From positions 1 to 49,325 of the forward strand of contig CAINFC010000232.1 of NCBI GenBank assembly GCA_903847975.1: 49,325 nucleotides of DNA, read 5' to 3'. Position 1 is the stretch's first letter. Every line of letters starts with the position of its first letter. Of this stretch, positions 41,734-49,325 are shown in pieces. The position numbers and the translations under genes are program-made. The notes under the pieces were generated by a model, which had not been told where the DNA came from, made no database searches, and saw only the letters and a list, made by a program, of their open reading frames with translations. The stretch comes from an uncultured Acidobacteriota bacterium. GTDB lineage: Bacteria; Acidobacteriota; UBA6911; CAINFC01.

Positions 41734-43515
41734 ATGAATTCACATCTGCCCTTACCGGCCGCGCCGACGCGGCGGGAATTTCTGGAAGCGGCCGCCGGCG
41801 TGGCGCCTGCCCTGTGGAACCCCAAAAAAGGGGCCGCCGGGCGTCCCCCCAACGTCCTGATTCTGCTCACCGATGACCAGGGATATGGAGACTTCTCCTG
41901 CCTGGGGAACCCCGTTCTCCGGACGCCGAACCTGGACCGGCTGCACGGGCAGAGCGTCCGCTTTACCGATTTTCATGTTGCTCCGATGTGCACCCCGACC
42001 CGCGGGCAGCTGCTGACCGGCATGGATGCCCTGCGCAACGGGGCCACTTCGGTGACCGCCGGCCGGGCGGTCGTCCGCCGGGGCATTCCGCTGATGCCGG
42101 AAATGTTCCGCGCCGGGGGATACGCCACGGGGCTTTTCGGCAAGTGGCACGTGGGGGACATGTACCCCTACCGCCCTATGGACCGCGGCTTTCAGGAAGC
42201 GAAATACTTTCACGGGTGGGGCCTGAGCAGCGCTCCGGAGTTCGACAACGACTACTTCCACGGACGCTACCGGGACCGCGGCGTGGAAAAGCAGTTTTCG
42301 GGCTATTGCACCGACTTCTGGTTTGACCAGGCCATGGACTGGATGCGCCGCAAGGCCGGGGACGGCGAGCCCTTTTTCTGCTACCTGCCCACCAACACCC
42401 CGCACGGGCCGACCTGGGTGGACGAAAAATACGCGGCCCCCTACCGACGGGAAGGGCAGCCGGCCGCTTTCTTCGGAATGATCGCCAACCTGGACGAAAA
42501 TGTCGGCCGCCTGGAAAGGTTTCTGGAGGAGACCGGGCTCCGGGAAAACACCATCGTCATTTTCATGACCGACAACGGAGGCACCGGCGGGGTCAACCTG
42601 TACAATGCCGGGATGCGCGGCCGCAAAACCCAGTACTACGAAGGCGGACATCGCGTGCCCTGCTGGGTCCGCTGGCCGGCCGGACGCCTGCGCGCCGCCG
42701 GGGATGTTCCGGTGCTGGCCGAAATCCAGGATCTGCTGCCGACGCTGCTGGAGCTCTGCGGATGGAAGGCCCCGGCGCAGGCGCGGTTCGACGGCACCAG
42801 CCTGGCGCCGGTGCTGCGCGGCGATGCCGATCGCACCGCCGACCGGATGCTGGTGGTGCAGTACGGGCAGATCCTGAAAAAGTGGGATTCCTGCGTCCTC
42901 TGGCAGCGCTGGCGTCTGGTCGGGGAAAACGAGCTCTACAACCTCGATTCCGACTTTGCCCAGAAAACCAATGTGGCCACTGCCCATCCCGATGTCTTAC
43001 GGCGGATGCGCGATCACTACGAAGCCTGGTGGGCCGGGATTGCCCCCACGATCGGCGACTACTGCCCGCTGTCGATCGGCTCCGATCGGGAAAACCCGGT
43101 GATTCTGACCTCCTCCGACTGGCAGGATATCTATTGCGACAACGTGCACACCGTTCTTGCCGGTCGGGGCGGGCCGCAGGGCGGGCCCTGGAATGTGTTC
43201 GTGGAAAAGGACGGCCATTACGAAATTTCCCTTTCCCGCTGGCCCCACGGCCGGGATCTGGCTCTGGATGAAGCCTGCCCGCCGAAGAAAATGACCGCCG
43301 GGGAAATGGAAGCCGGCCAGGCGATGCCCATCGCCCGGGCCAGGCTGCAAGTGGCCGGGGAGGACCTGACCTTGAAAGCGTCACCCGGCGCCCGGGAGGC
43401 AGTCTTCCGGGTGCGGTTGAAAAAAGGGATGAAAACCCGGCTGCACGGCTGGTTTCAGGATGCCGCGGGGAAGGATCTGTGCGGCGCCTACTATGCCCGC
43501 ATCCGGCGCCGCTGA
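41734..43515 (+). CDS. Tat-exported sulfatase (S1 type)
   Basis: 593 residues from ATG 41734, with AGGAA eight bases upstream. The frame is open to 41683, but that start is only about nine bases from the predicted transcript start. Tat-like signal TRREFLEAAAGVAPAL. Sulfatase fold: NVLILLTDDQGYGDFSCLG; Cys86 in MCTPTRGQLLTG, the CxPxR site converted to formylglycine; FGKWHVGD; and IFMTDNGGTGG. A C-terminal part after about 440 adds a beta-rich domain (WNVFVEKDGHYEISLSRW). It removes sulfate esters, most likely from polysaccharide. A GH29 fucosidase gene follows 57 bases later, which suggests sulfated fucan as substrate. It needs a formylglycine-making enzyme encoded elsewhere. Confidence 0.92.
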   Translation: MNSHLPLPAAPTRREFLEAAAGVAPALWNPKKGAAGRPPNVLILLTDDQGYGDFSCLGNPVLRTPNLDRLHGQSVRFTDFHVAPMCTPTRGQLLTGMDALRNGATSVTAGRAVVRRGIPLMPEMFRAGGYATGLFGKWHVGDMYPYRPMDRGFQEAKYFHGWGLSSAPEFDNDYFHGRYRDRGVEKQFSGYCTDFWFDQAMDWMRRKAGDGEPFFCYLPTNTPHGPTWVDEKYAAPYRREGQPAAFFGMIANLDENVGRLERFLEETGLRENTIVIFMTDNGGTGGVNLYNAGMRGRKTQYYEGGHRVPCWVRWPAGRLRAAGDVPVLAEIQDLLPTLLELCGWKAPAQARFDGTSLAPVLRGDADRTADRMLVVQYGQILKKWDSCVLWQRWRLVGENELYNLDSDFAQKTNVATAHPDVLRRMRDHYEAWWAGIAPTIGDYCPLSIGSDRENPVILTSSDWQDIYCDNVHTVLAGRGGPQGGPWNVFVEKDGHYEISLSRWPHGRDLALDEACPPKKMTAGEMEAGQAMPIARARLQVAGEDLTLKASPGAREAVFRVRLKKGMKTRLHGWFQDAAGKDLCGAYYARIRRR

Positions 43516-43572
43516 GCGGGCCTGTTTTTCCTGGGCCATCTTTGTTTATTCTCATAAGGAAAAGGGGGATCG

Positions 43573-44946
43573 ATGAAAAGCTTTCTGGTGTGGCTGTGTC
43601 TGCTGGGGTGCGCCTGCACCGCTCTTCGGGCGCAGGGGAACGATCTGGATCGCGGACAGGAAAATTATGTTCCTTCCCGGGAAAACCTGGAAAACCGCGA
43701 GTGGTTTCGGGATGCGCATTTCGGCATGTTCATTCACTGGGGGGTCTCCAGCGTGATCGGCAAGGAAATCGGCTGGGCGTTGAGCCGGCAGGATGTCGAG
43801 GAATACCGCAGGAATCAGGGGCTGTTTCATCCGGTGCGCTTCGATGCCGCCGAGGTCGTCCGCCTGGCCAAGGATGCCGGCATGCGCTATATCACCTTCA
43901 CTGCCCGGCACCACGACAGCTTCAGCATGTTTCAGACCCGCTACTCCGACTGGGGAATTATGGGCACTCCCTACCGCAAGGACGTGGTAAAGATGCTGGC
44001 GGAAGAGTGCCGGAAGCAGGGCATTCGGCTCTTCCTCTATTATTCGCTGACCGACTTCTACCGGGCCGACTACTGCCAGGGGAACGTGGAGAAGGGCCGG
44101 GGCATACCCGCGGAGTGCGACTGGAATGCCTATCTGCAGTTTATGAAGAACCAGCTTACCGAGCTGCTCACCCGGTACGGACCGATTTACGGCATCTGGT
44201 TTGACGGTCATTGGGACCAGGTCGAGCGGAAGAACGGAAAATACGGCAGGCAGCGTCGCGCCTGGCATTACGAAGAAATCTACAAGCTGATCCACGATCT
44301 CCAGCCGGGATGCCTGATCGTGAACAACCATCACCTGAGCCCCTTCCCCGGAGAGGACTACCAGACCTTCGAGCGCGATCTGCCCGGTGAAAACAGCGGG
44401 GGAGGCTATTCCGCGGATGCCGGCGTTTCCGCCAGCCTGCCGCTGGAAACCAGCGACATTATCGGCAAAAGCTGGGGATACGTTCGCGGGGACGACCGCA
44501 ATCGCTCGACGCCGGAGCTGATTCACCTGCTGGTGCGAGCTGCCGGCAACGGGGCCAATCTGCTGTTGAACATCGGTCCGACCCCGGAAGGGGAAGTCCG
44601 CCCGGAGCATCGGGAGCGATTGCTGGCCATGGGGCAATGGCTGCGGCGCTGCGGCGAGGCGCTCTACGACACCCGCAAGAGTTACCTGAAACCGGCTTCC
44701 TGGGGCGTGGTGCTGGAAAAGAAGAACCGGGTCTACGTACACCTCCTGGACGGCAAAAGCCTCTCCGGGAAGCTGGAGCTGCCGGCCTTTCCTTACGCGG
44801 TGCAATCGGCGCTGCGTTTCGAAACTCGCCAGCCGGTTCCATTTTCGCACTCCAGCCCCGGCGCCACGCTCACCCTGGACCTCTCCCGGGATGCCCCGGA
44901 TCCGGCGGCCATCGATACCATTTATATTTTGGAAGTGAAAAAGTAA
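43573..44946 (+). CDS. Secreted alpha-L-fucosidase, GH29
   Basis: 457 residues; AAGGAAAAGGGGG precedes ATG 43573. Signal peptide (MKSFLVWLCLLGCACTALRA) with a possible lipobox at LLGC or CAC. The catalytic barrel has the GH29 opening WFRDAHFGMFIHWGVSSV, TFTARHHDSFSMF, and LFLYYSLTDFY. The nucleophile is Asp211 in IYGIWFDGHWD. Then come CLIVNNHHLSP, ETSDIIGKSWGY and NGANLLLNIGPTPEGEV. A short C-terminal beta domain ends the protein. It releases L-fucose from the non-reducing end with retention. Co-expression with the sulfatase just upstream suggests joint desulfation and defucosylation of a sulfated glycan in the periplasm or at the surface. Confidence 0.94.
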   Translation: MKSFLVWLCLLGCACTALRAQGNDLDRGQENYVPSRENLENREWFRDAHFGMFIHWGVSSVIGKEIGWALSRQDVEEYRRNQGLFHPVRFDAAEVVRLAKDAGMRYITFTARHHDSFSMFQTRYSDWGIMGTPYRKDVVKMLAEECRKQGIRLFLYYSLTDFYRADYCQGNVEKGRGIPAECDWNAYLQFMKNQLTELLTRYGPIYGIWFDGHWDQVERKNGKYGRQRRAWHYEEIYKLIHDLQPGCLIVNNHHLSPFPGEDYQTFERDLPGENSGGGYSADAGVSASLPLETSDIIGKSWGYVRGDDRNRSTPELIHLLVRAAGNGANLLLNIGPTPEGEVRPEHRERLLAMGQWLRRCGEALYDTRKSYLKPASWGVVLEKKNRVYVHLLDGKSLSGKLELPAFPYAVQSALRFETRQPVPFSHSSPGATLTLDLSRDAPDPAAIDTIYILEVKK

Positions 44947-44969
44947 ACGCCTGGCAAAGGCCTGCTCCC

Positions 44970-44986
44970 GGCGCGGAGTCCGCGCC
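44970..44986. terminator. Hairpin between convergent fucosidase and UxuA-like genes
   Basis: GGCGCGG-AGT-CCGCGCC forms a compact 7-bp all-GC stem with a three-base loop (two outer bases shared). It sits in the 60-base gap between the two stops. No T run. Confidence 0.5.
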
Positions 44987-45006
44987 GCCGGCCGGGACGG
45001 TCCGCT

Positions 45007-46131
45007 TTACCGCCCGGCCGCTTCTTCGTTGGCCCGCTCGAGCAGGGCTTTCATGTAGCCGATGCTGAAGGCGGTCCCGGCGCGGCTGCCGGCCATGGCC
45101 GGTACGTGGTCGGCGATCACCGCTCCGTCGAAATTGACTTCCCGCAGGGCTTTCATTACCGGGTACATGCGCATGTAGCCGTCATCCAGGAAGGTTTCCA
45201 CGAAGTGCGGCAGCGGGGCGCTCACGTTGCGGAAGTGGACCTTGAACAGCTTGCGCTGTCGGCCGAAGGAGCGGATCGTTTCCAGGACGTCCTTGCCCAT
45301 GCCCTTGCCTCCTTCCAGCCAGCAGCCGACGCACAGGCAGACCCCGATGTTGGGGCTGTCGGCGATCTCCAGGGCTTTCTGATAGCCGTCGAAACTGCTG
45401 AAGATGCAGCGCGGCACGCCGCCCAGCTCGGGGACCGGCGGATCGTCGGGGTGGATGCCGATCCGGATGCCTTCCTCCTCCGCGACCGGCTTGACCGCGC
45501 GGATGAAGTAGGTGAAGTTGTCCCAGATCTCCTTTTCGCTGAACTTCCTTCCGTGGGTCAGCGGCGCCTTGAATTCCCGTCCGGCCCACACTCCCTTGTC
45601 CGCCCTGGCCAGGTCGAAGCCCCGCGCGGAAGCGCCGCCGCGGGTGGCTTCCCGCTGGGTGCTCCAGATGCCGTTGCCCATGTGGGCGTAAGTGGTGTAG
45701 TAGATCCCGGCCTTGGAGAGATTGCGAAGGTAGGTCTTGTACTCCTCGATTTTCCGGTCGCGCCCGGCAAGGTTCAGGGTGACTTCCTCCATGTTGTGGA
45801 CGTTGCTGTTGCCGATGTTCCAGACCTTGAGCCCGGCGTCTTCCACCTTCTTTTTCAGCCGGACGAAATTTTCATAGGTGGCATTTTCCCCGCCGGTGGG
45901 TATGTTGACGTAGCCCACGCCCATCTGCCTGACGAACAGCAGGTCCTCTTCGCTCGGGTCGGTGGGCATCTGCACCGAGAGTTTGATTCCCGGGGGAACG
46001 GGATATTGCTTGGCCTGAACCTCCGGCGAGGAGTGCCGCAGGGCGGTCCCGCCGGCGGCCGCGGCCAGGGCGATCCGGCCGAAGGCGCGCCGGCTGGTTT
46101 GCAGGGAATCGGGTCGGGTATTTTGTTTCAT
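45007..46131 (-). CDS. Tat-exported mannonate dehydratase-like (UxuA family) TIM barrel
   Basis: 374 residues. Its ATG overlaps the HAD gene stop (ATGA). A Tat signal is present (TSRRAFGRIALAAAAGG). The mature part matches the UxuA/xylose-isomerase-like group: RQMGVGYVNIPTGGEN, KVWNIGNSNVHNM, EEEGIRIGIHPDDPPVPELG, CIFSSFDGYQKALEIADSP, IGVCLCVGCWLEGGKG, LFKVHFRNVSAPLP and DDGYMRMYPVMKALREV. The HPDDPP and GVCLCVGCW motifs are the mannonate-dehydratase signature. UxuA turns D-mannonate into 2-keto-3-deoxygluconate in uronate breakdown and is normally cytoplasmic. Here export is predicted, so the real substrate may differ. It is the third gene of an operon with a sulfatase and a HAD phosphatase. 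Confidence 0.85.
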   Translation of the reverse strand: MKQNTRPDSLQTSRRAFGRIALAAAAGGTALRHSSPEVQAKQYPVPPGIKLSVQMPTDPSEEDLLFVRQMGVGYVNIPTGGENATYENFVRLKKKVEDAGLKVWNIGNSNVHNMEEVTLNLAGRDRKIEEYKTYLRNLSKAGIYYTTYAHMGNGIWSTQREATRGGASARGFDLARADKGVWAGREFKAPLTHGRKFSEKEIWDNFTYFIRAVKPVAEEEGIRIGIHPDDPPVPELGGVPRCIFSSFDGYQKALEIADSPNIGVCLCVGCWLEGGKGMGKDVLETIRSFGRQRKLFKVHFRNVSAPLPHFVETFLDDGYMRMYPVMKALREVNFDGAVIADHVPAMAGSRAGTAFSIGYMKALLERANEEAAGR

Positions 46132-46820
46132 AGGAATCCGATGGGGGTTGGCGAAAGGGTTGGAGTAAGGTCGGCGATTCCGACCTCGGAAATCGCCGTG
46201 CGGACCACGTCCGCATCGGTCAGGGTTTCTGCCGGAAAGGTCTGGGCCACGGCCACGCAGCGCATGCCGGCGGCCCGGGCGGCCTGGATTCCGTGGGCGG
46301 TATCTTCCACGACGGTGCAGCGTTCGGGCGTAACCCCCATACGGCGGGCCGCGGACAGGAAAAGGTCCGGAGCGGGCTTGCGGTGTTCGACCATTTCTCC
46401 GGAAATCACGGCATCCCAGGAATCGGGCGGCAGCCCGATCTGGTGCAGATTGGCATGGACTTTCACGGAATCGGCGCTGGAGGCCACCGCGGTTTTGAGC
46501 CCCACCCGGCGGCAGGAGAGAACCAGCTCCCGGGCTCCGGGAAAGGCGCGCAGCTGCCGGGGAACCAGCCGCAGGTAGTGCTCATAGGTCCTCTTTTTGG
46601 CCGAAGCGATCGCGATAGGAAACCGGTATTTTTCGGCCACCCCGCCCAGGTAGCGGTTTTCCCCGGTGCCGATAAAGGGTGTGAAGTCTTCGGGCCGCAC
46701 TTCCAGGCCGAGCTCTCGGAACATGGCCACTGCGGCAGCGTTGATCAGGGCTTCGGAGTCGGTGAGCACTCCGTCCATGTCGAAAATGATGGCCTGCACG
46801 AGAGAGTCGGAGATCGTCAT
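46128..46820 (-). CDS. HAD-family phosphatase, beta-phosphoglucomutase-like
   Basis: 230 residues from ATG 46820, with AGGAG eight bases upstream. ATG 46842 overlapping the sulfatase stop is an alternative. Motif I is AIIFDMDGVLTDSE with nucleophile Asp, motif II AVASSADSVK, motif III Lys in EHRKPAPDLFLSAARRM, and motif IV VVEDTAHGIQAARAAGM. The helical cap (LINAAAVAMFRELGLEVRPE) is of the beta-PGM type. Such enzymes dephosphorylate sugar phosphates or move phosphate within a hexose. No signal peptide is present, so it is cytoplasmic. It sits between a sulfatase and a UxuA-like gene and is coupled to the latter by a 4-base overlap. Confidence 0.9.
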   Translation of the reverse strand: MTISDSLVQAIIFDMDGVLTDSEALINAAAVAMFRELGLEVRPEDFTPFIGTGENRYLGGVAEKYRFPIAIASAKKRTYEHYLRLVPRQLRAFPGARELVLSCRRVGLKTAVASSADSVKVHANLHQIGLPPDSWDAVISGEMVEHRKPAPDLFLSAARRMGVTPERCTVVEDTAHGIQAARAAGMRCVAVAQTFPAETLTDADVVRTAISEVGIADLTPTLSPTPIGFL

Positions 46821-46840
46821 GGGATAAGCTCCTGGTTCCA

Positions 46841-48322
46841 TCAGGCCTTGTCGGGCCAGCTGCCCGTCAGAAGGGGAAACGGCTCCAGCGGGGTGAAGGG
46901 CTCGTCGTAATCCGCCCCGGAGTGGCTGGCTTTGCACGATTCGACCCACTCGCGAAGCCGTTTCTTCATCGATGCAGCCGCTTCCGGATAACGGCGCAGC
47001 ACATTTTCGGATTCCCCCCGGTCCGTGCTGAGGTCAAAGAGCAGGTCTTCCTCGCCGCCTTCCGAAAAATGGGTCAGCAGTTTGAACCGGCCCTCCACCA
47101 TGGCGACCGTGGGCGCGTCGTGCATGGCCTTCCGGGGCTCGACGTAGCGGAAGCAGAGCGGGGCCGGGCGTCCGAACTCTTTCCCCTCCAGGAGGGGCCT
47201 CAGACTGATGCCGTCGATGGGCCTGGGGCGGCCGGGCAGGCGGGCGCCGGTGATCTCCCGGATTGTGGGCAGGTAGTCCAGCGTGCTGCAGGCTGCATCC
47301 ACCCGGCGGCCGGCCTGGATGCGGCCGGGCCACTCCAGCAGGGCGGGCACGTTCACTCCGCCGCTGAACAGGCTGCGCTTGCGCCCGCGCAGCCCCCCGG
47401 TCGAGCCGCGGTTGGTGCCTTCTTCGCCGGTCATGCCTTCCGGGCCGTTGTCGCTGGCGAACCAGAACTGGGTGTTTTCGGCAATTCCCAGCCGGCGGAG
47501 CTCCTGCCGCAGCCGCCCGATCTGCTCGTCCATGGCGGTGATGCAGCCGTAGTAGTGCTGGCGTCCTTCGTCATATTTGGCGTAGAGGGCGCGGTAGCGC
47601 GGGCCGGCCACCACCTGCTGGTGGGGCGCGTGGAACCAGACGACAGCCAGGAACGGCTGTGTTTTTTTCACGGCATTGCGGATAAAGGGCAGCACCCGGT
47701 CCATGATGACCCGGGAATCGTCCCCCTCCAGGTTGGAGCTGGCAGACTGCCCGGGCCCTTCCCAGTACCGGGTCGGAAAAGCCTGGTTCTCCATCGGATT
47801 CCAGGTGGGTACCTGCTGCTCGGTGGAAAAGCAGACGTCGAAGCCGTGCTCCCAGGGGGGCATGTAGAAGGGGTTTCCCGGGCCCCCGCGCCGCCCGTCC
47901 TTGATGTCGCGGGTCAGCGTGCCCAGGTGCCATTTGCCGAAGTGCCCGGTCGAATAGCCCAGCGGCTTCAGCAGGGTGGCCAGGGTGATTTCCTGCTTCG
48001 GAAGCATTCCTTCGTTGGCGTGGGTCACCCCGTAGCGGAAATAGTGGCGTCCGGTCAGACAGGTGCCGCGCGTGGGCGAGCAGACCGGCCCTCCGGCATA
48101 GAAATGCGAAAAGCGGATCCCGGCGGCAGCCATGGAATCCAGATGGGGTGTGCGAATGACCGTGTTTCCGTTGAATCCCGTATCCCCCCAGCCCAGGTCG
48201 TCGGCCATACACAGAATGATGTTGGGGCGCTCCCCTTTGGGTGCTGCGGCGGCCGGGCCCGCGGCCAGAGCCGAAAGAAAGCGTCGGCGATCCAGAGAAT
48301 CCGCCGGGGCGGGTTCCGTCAT
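46841..48322 (-). CDS. Tat-exported sulfatase (S1 type)
   Basis: 493 residues from ATG 48322; ATG 48352 would add ten residues. Neither has a strong ribosome site. Tat signal DRRRFLSALAAGPAAA. Sulfatase marks: NIILCMADDLGWGDTGFNG; Cys81 in PVCSPTRGTCLTG (CxPxR, formylglycine site); FGKWHLGTL; VVWFHAPHQQVVAGPRY; WFASDNGPEG; LFDLSTDRGESENV. It hydrolyses sulfate esters in the periplasm, likely of a polysaccharide. It differs clearly from the sulfatase at 41734 (shorter C-terminus, different insertions), so the two probably act on different positions or sugars. First gene of the sulfatase-HAD-UxuA operon with promoter at 48414-48442. Confidence 0.93.
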   Translation of the reverse strand: MTEPAPADSLDRRRFLSALAAGPAAAAPKGERPNIILCMADDLGWGDTGFNGNTVIRTPHLDSMAAAGIRFSHFYAGGPVCSPTRGTCLTGRHYFRYGVTHANEGMLPKQEITLATLLKPLGYSTGHFGKWHLGTLTRDIKDGRRGGPGNPFYMPPWEHGFDVCFSTEQQVPTWNPMENQAFPTRYWEGPGQSASSNLEGDDSRVIMDRVLPFIRNAVKKTQPFLAVVWFHAPHQQVVAGPRYRALYAKYDEGRQHYYGCITAMDEQIGRLRQELRRLGIAENTQFWFASDNGPEGMTGEEGTNRGSTGGLRGRKRSLFSGGVNVPALLEWPGRIQAGRRVDAACSTLDYLPTIREITGARLPGRPRPIDGISLRPLLEGKEFGRPAPLCFRYVEPRKAMHDAPTVAMVEGRFKLLTHFSEGGEEDLLFDLSTDRGESENVLRRYPEAAASMKKRLREWVESCKASHSGADYDEPFTPLEPFPLLTGSWPDKA

Positions 48323-48413
48323 GATCCGGTTTGCGGCGACGCCTGGTTCCATCAGCTTAAGGAAAATAAAAAGAATCGGGGACGGCCTCTCCCTAAAACA
48401 GGCCGACGGAGCA

Positions 48414-48442
48414 AGCATACTGGAAGCGGACGGCCAGGTCAA
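48414..48442 (-). promoter_or_regulatory. Sigma-70 promoter of the sulfatase-HAD-UxuA operon
   Basis: On the minus strand, TTGACC (48442-48437), a 17-base spacer, then TATGCT (48419-48414). The transcript would begin near 48407, giving a leader of about 55-85 bases depending on the start codon. Confidence 0.55.
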
Positions 48443-48486
48443 GTGGGAGGATGGGGTGGAGCCGTGTGGAACGGCGGAGCATGTGT

Positions 48487-48492
48487 TAAGAT
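48487..48492 (+). promoter_or_regulatory. Possible extended -10 promoter of msrA
   Basis: TAAGAT preceded by TGT has the extended -10 form, with no good -35. It lies 22 bases upstream of the msrA ATG; GGGAGG follows at about 48498-48503 as ribosome site. Confidence 0.35.
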
Positions 48493-48513
48493 GAGAGGGA
48501 GGTTTCCAAGTCG

Positions 48514-49149
48514 ATGAAACGGCGAAATGGATGGATAAAATTTCTGGCAGGGAGTGCCATGTTTCTGATCATGCAAGCGGAAAACGGCCGGGCGGAACCG
48601 TCGGGCCGGACCGGCGGTAAAAAGGAGATCCTGACCCTGGGCGGCGGCTGCTTCTGGTGCATCGAAGCGGTCTTCGACATGGTGCGGGGCGTTCATGGGG
48701 TGGAATCCGGCTACTCCGGCGGCCACCTGGCGAATCCGACCTACGAGGAGGTCTGCAGCGGGGCCACCGGCCATGCCGAAGTGGTGCAGATTACCTTCGA
48801 TCCGGAGGCCGTATCCGCGCGGGAGCTGACGGAGATGTTTCTCACCATTCATGATCCGACCCAGCTCAACCGACAGGGGCCGGACATCGGGACGCAGTAC
48901 CGGTCGGTCATCTTCTACCGCTCTCCGGAGCAGAAGCTGGCCGCCGAGCAGGTCCTCCGCGAGTGGGGGGAAAAGAAAATCTATCCCGGAAAGATTGTCA
49001 CTCAGGTGGAGTCCTTCCGGGTTTTCTACCGGGCGGAGAACTACCACCAGGAATATTTCCGTTTGAACGGCACGCAGCCCTATTGCCGTGCGGTGGTGGC
49101 CCCCAAGGTGGCCAAGTTCCGCAAAATGTTCCAGGACAAGCTGAAGTAG
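48514..49149 (+). CDS. msrA: Secreted peptide methionine sulfoxide reductase
   Basis: 211 residues. An N-terminal hydrophobic signal (IKFLAGSAMFLIMQAENGRA) suggests export. The catalytic Cys46 lies in LGGGCFWCIEAVFDMVRGV. Further conserved parts are SGYSGGHLANPTYEEVCSG, TGHAEVVQITFDP, HDPTQLNRQGPDIGTQYRS and YFRLNGTQPYC. MsrA reduces S-methionine sulfoxide in proteins back to methionine. A periplasmic form repairs exported proteins after oxidative damage and needs thiols from a membrane relay, which is not seen here. The Cys in QPYCRAV may be the resolving residue. It is followed by a palindromic repeat. Confidence 0.95.
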   Translation: MKRRNGWIKFLAGSAMFLIMQAENGRAEPSGRTGGKKEILTLGGGCFWCIEAVFDMVRGVHGVESGYSGGHLANPTYEEVCSGATGHAEVVQITFDPEAVSARELTEMFLTIHDPTQLNRQGPDIGTQYRSVIFYRSPEQKLAAEQVLREWGEKKIYPGKIVTQVESFRVFYRAENYHQEYFRLNGTQPYCRAVVAPKVAKFRKMFQDKLK

Positions 49150-49159
49150 GATGGCCCGG

Positions 49160-49325
49160 TAAAAAGTCGGGAACCCCGAAAGGGGTTCCGGATCACAGCC
49201 CGGGGTTGCGCCGCAAAGGTGCTACCCCGGGTAGGCGGATTTGTTTAAAACCCAGCCCTGAAAGGGCTGCGCAAACTCCTGCCATGACTGGATTTTGCGC
49301 AACCCTTTCAGGGTTGACGCCTAAG
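49160..49325. repeat. REPIN-like composite palindromic repeat, copy 2 (cut by window end)
   Basis: The same element as 36069-36315. It shares aaaaagtc, then GGAACCCC-GAAA-GGGGTTCC (49170-49189), the cagcccggggttgcgccgc block, and the long hairpin (arms 49256-49275 and 49294-49313). One stem pair differs between copies but remains paired. Like copy 1 it follows directly after a gene stop. Confidence 0.85.

Noticed and set aside
48352-48442. Longer N-terminus for the second sulfatase
   Set aside because: The extension would pass over the predicted promoter and adds residues unlike a Tat signal; the start near 48322 places the Arg pair correctly.
1-49325. CRISPR array, phage genes, rRNA or intact transposase
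   Set aside because: No regularly spaced repeats, no phage structural or integrase motifs, no rRNA-like sequence, and only a decayed transposase remnant were seen.

Overview
The window is GC-rich and looks like an Acidobacteriota chromosome. The best taxonomic clue is the very long TonB-dependent receptor with an N-terminal carboxypeptidase-regulatory-like domain. Supporting clues are glucuronoyl esterase, DUF1080 and sulfatase genes and many twin-arginine (Tat) exported sugar enzymes. The phylum call is an inference from gene content, not from a marker gene.

Layout. 1-714 is the N-terminal part of a cation P-type ATPase cut by the window edge. 715-2200 is decayed DNA with remnants of an IS91-like transposase and of a metallo-beta-lactamase-fold hydrolase. 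2215-9983 is a plant-polysaccharide locus: a CE15 glucuronoyl esterase, a TonB-dependent receptor, a LacI-family regulator, and a SnoaL-like secreted protein. The receptor has a perfect sigma-70 promoter (TTGACA-17-TATAAT) with a LacI-type operator just downstream.

10102 to about 32600 is an accessory block, all on the + strand. It holds a DUF697 membrane protein, a small membrane protein, a cyclic-peptide-type ABC exporter, an SPFH protein, a type-1 periplasmic binding protein, and a 3781-residue hybrid synthetase (C-A-T-C-A-T-KS-DH-KR-ACP-TE with no acyltransferase). A complete RND efflux system (adaptor, pump, outer-membrane factor) follows. The block lies between two direct copies of a roughly 95-bp sequence (10007-10101 and 32741-32837). 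Next to the right copy is a scar made of fragments of the esterase and SnoaL genes, in the same order as the intact genes on the left. The simplest reading is that a biosynthesis and efflux island sits inside a duplicated carbohydrate locus whose right copy has largely decayed.

32807-36315 holds a DUF1080 protein, an FHA-GGDEF diguanylate cyclase, dephospho-CoA kinase, a HicA-HicB toxin-antitoxin pair and a structured palindromic repeat. 36497-38397 is a DegT aminotransferase and methyltransferase pair. 38573-48352 is a second glycan region: two sugar-isomerase-type TIM barrels, a double metallo-beta-lactamase-fold protein, two sulfatases, a GH29 fucosidase and a HAD phosphatase. Five of these proteins carry Tat signals, which points to periplasmic breakdown of sulfated, fucose- and uronate-containing glycans. 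The window ends with a secreted MsrA and a second copy of the palindromic repeat.

Most exciting system: the synthetase has the domain order I recall for the last enzyme of syrbactin (proteasome inhibitor) assembly, with an AT-less polyketide module. It is linked to an unusual set of membrane partners. The expected product is an N-acyl dipeptide extended by one malonate, ending as a vinylogous or statine-like acid. Both are protease-inhibitor groups.
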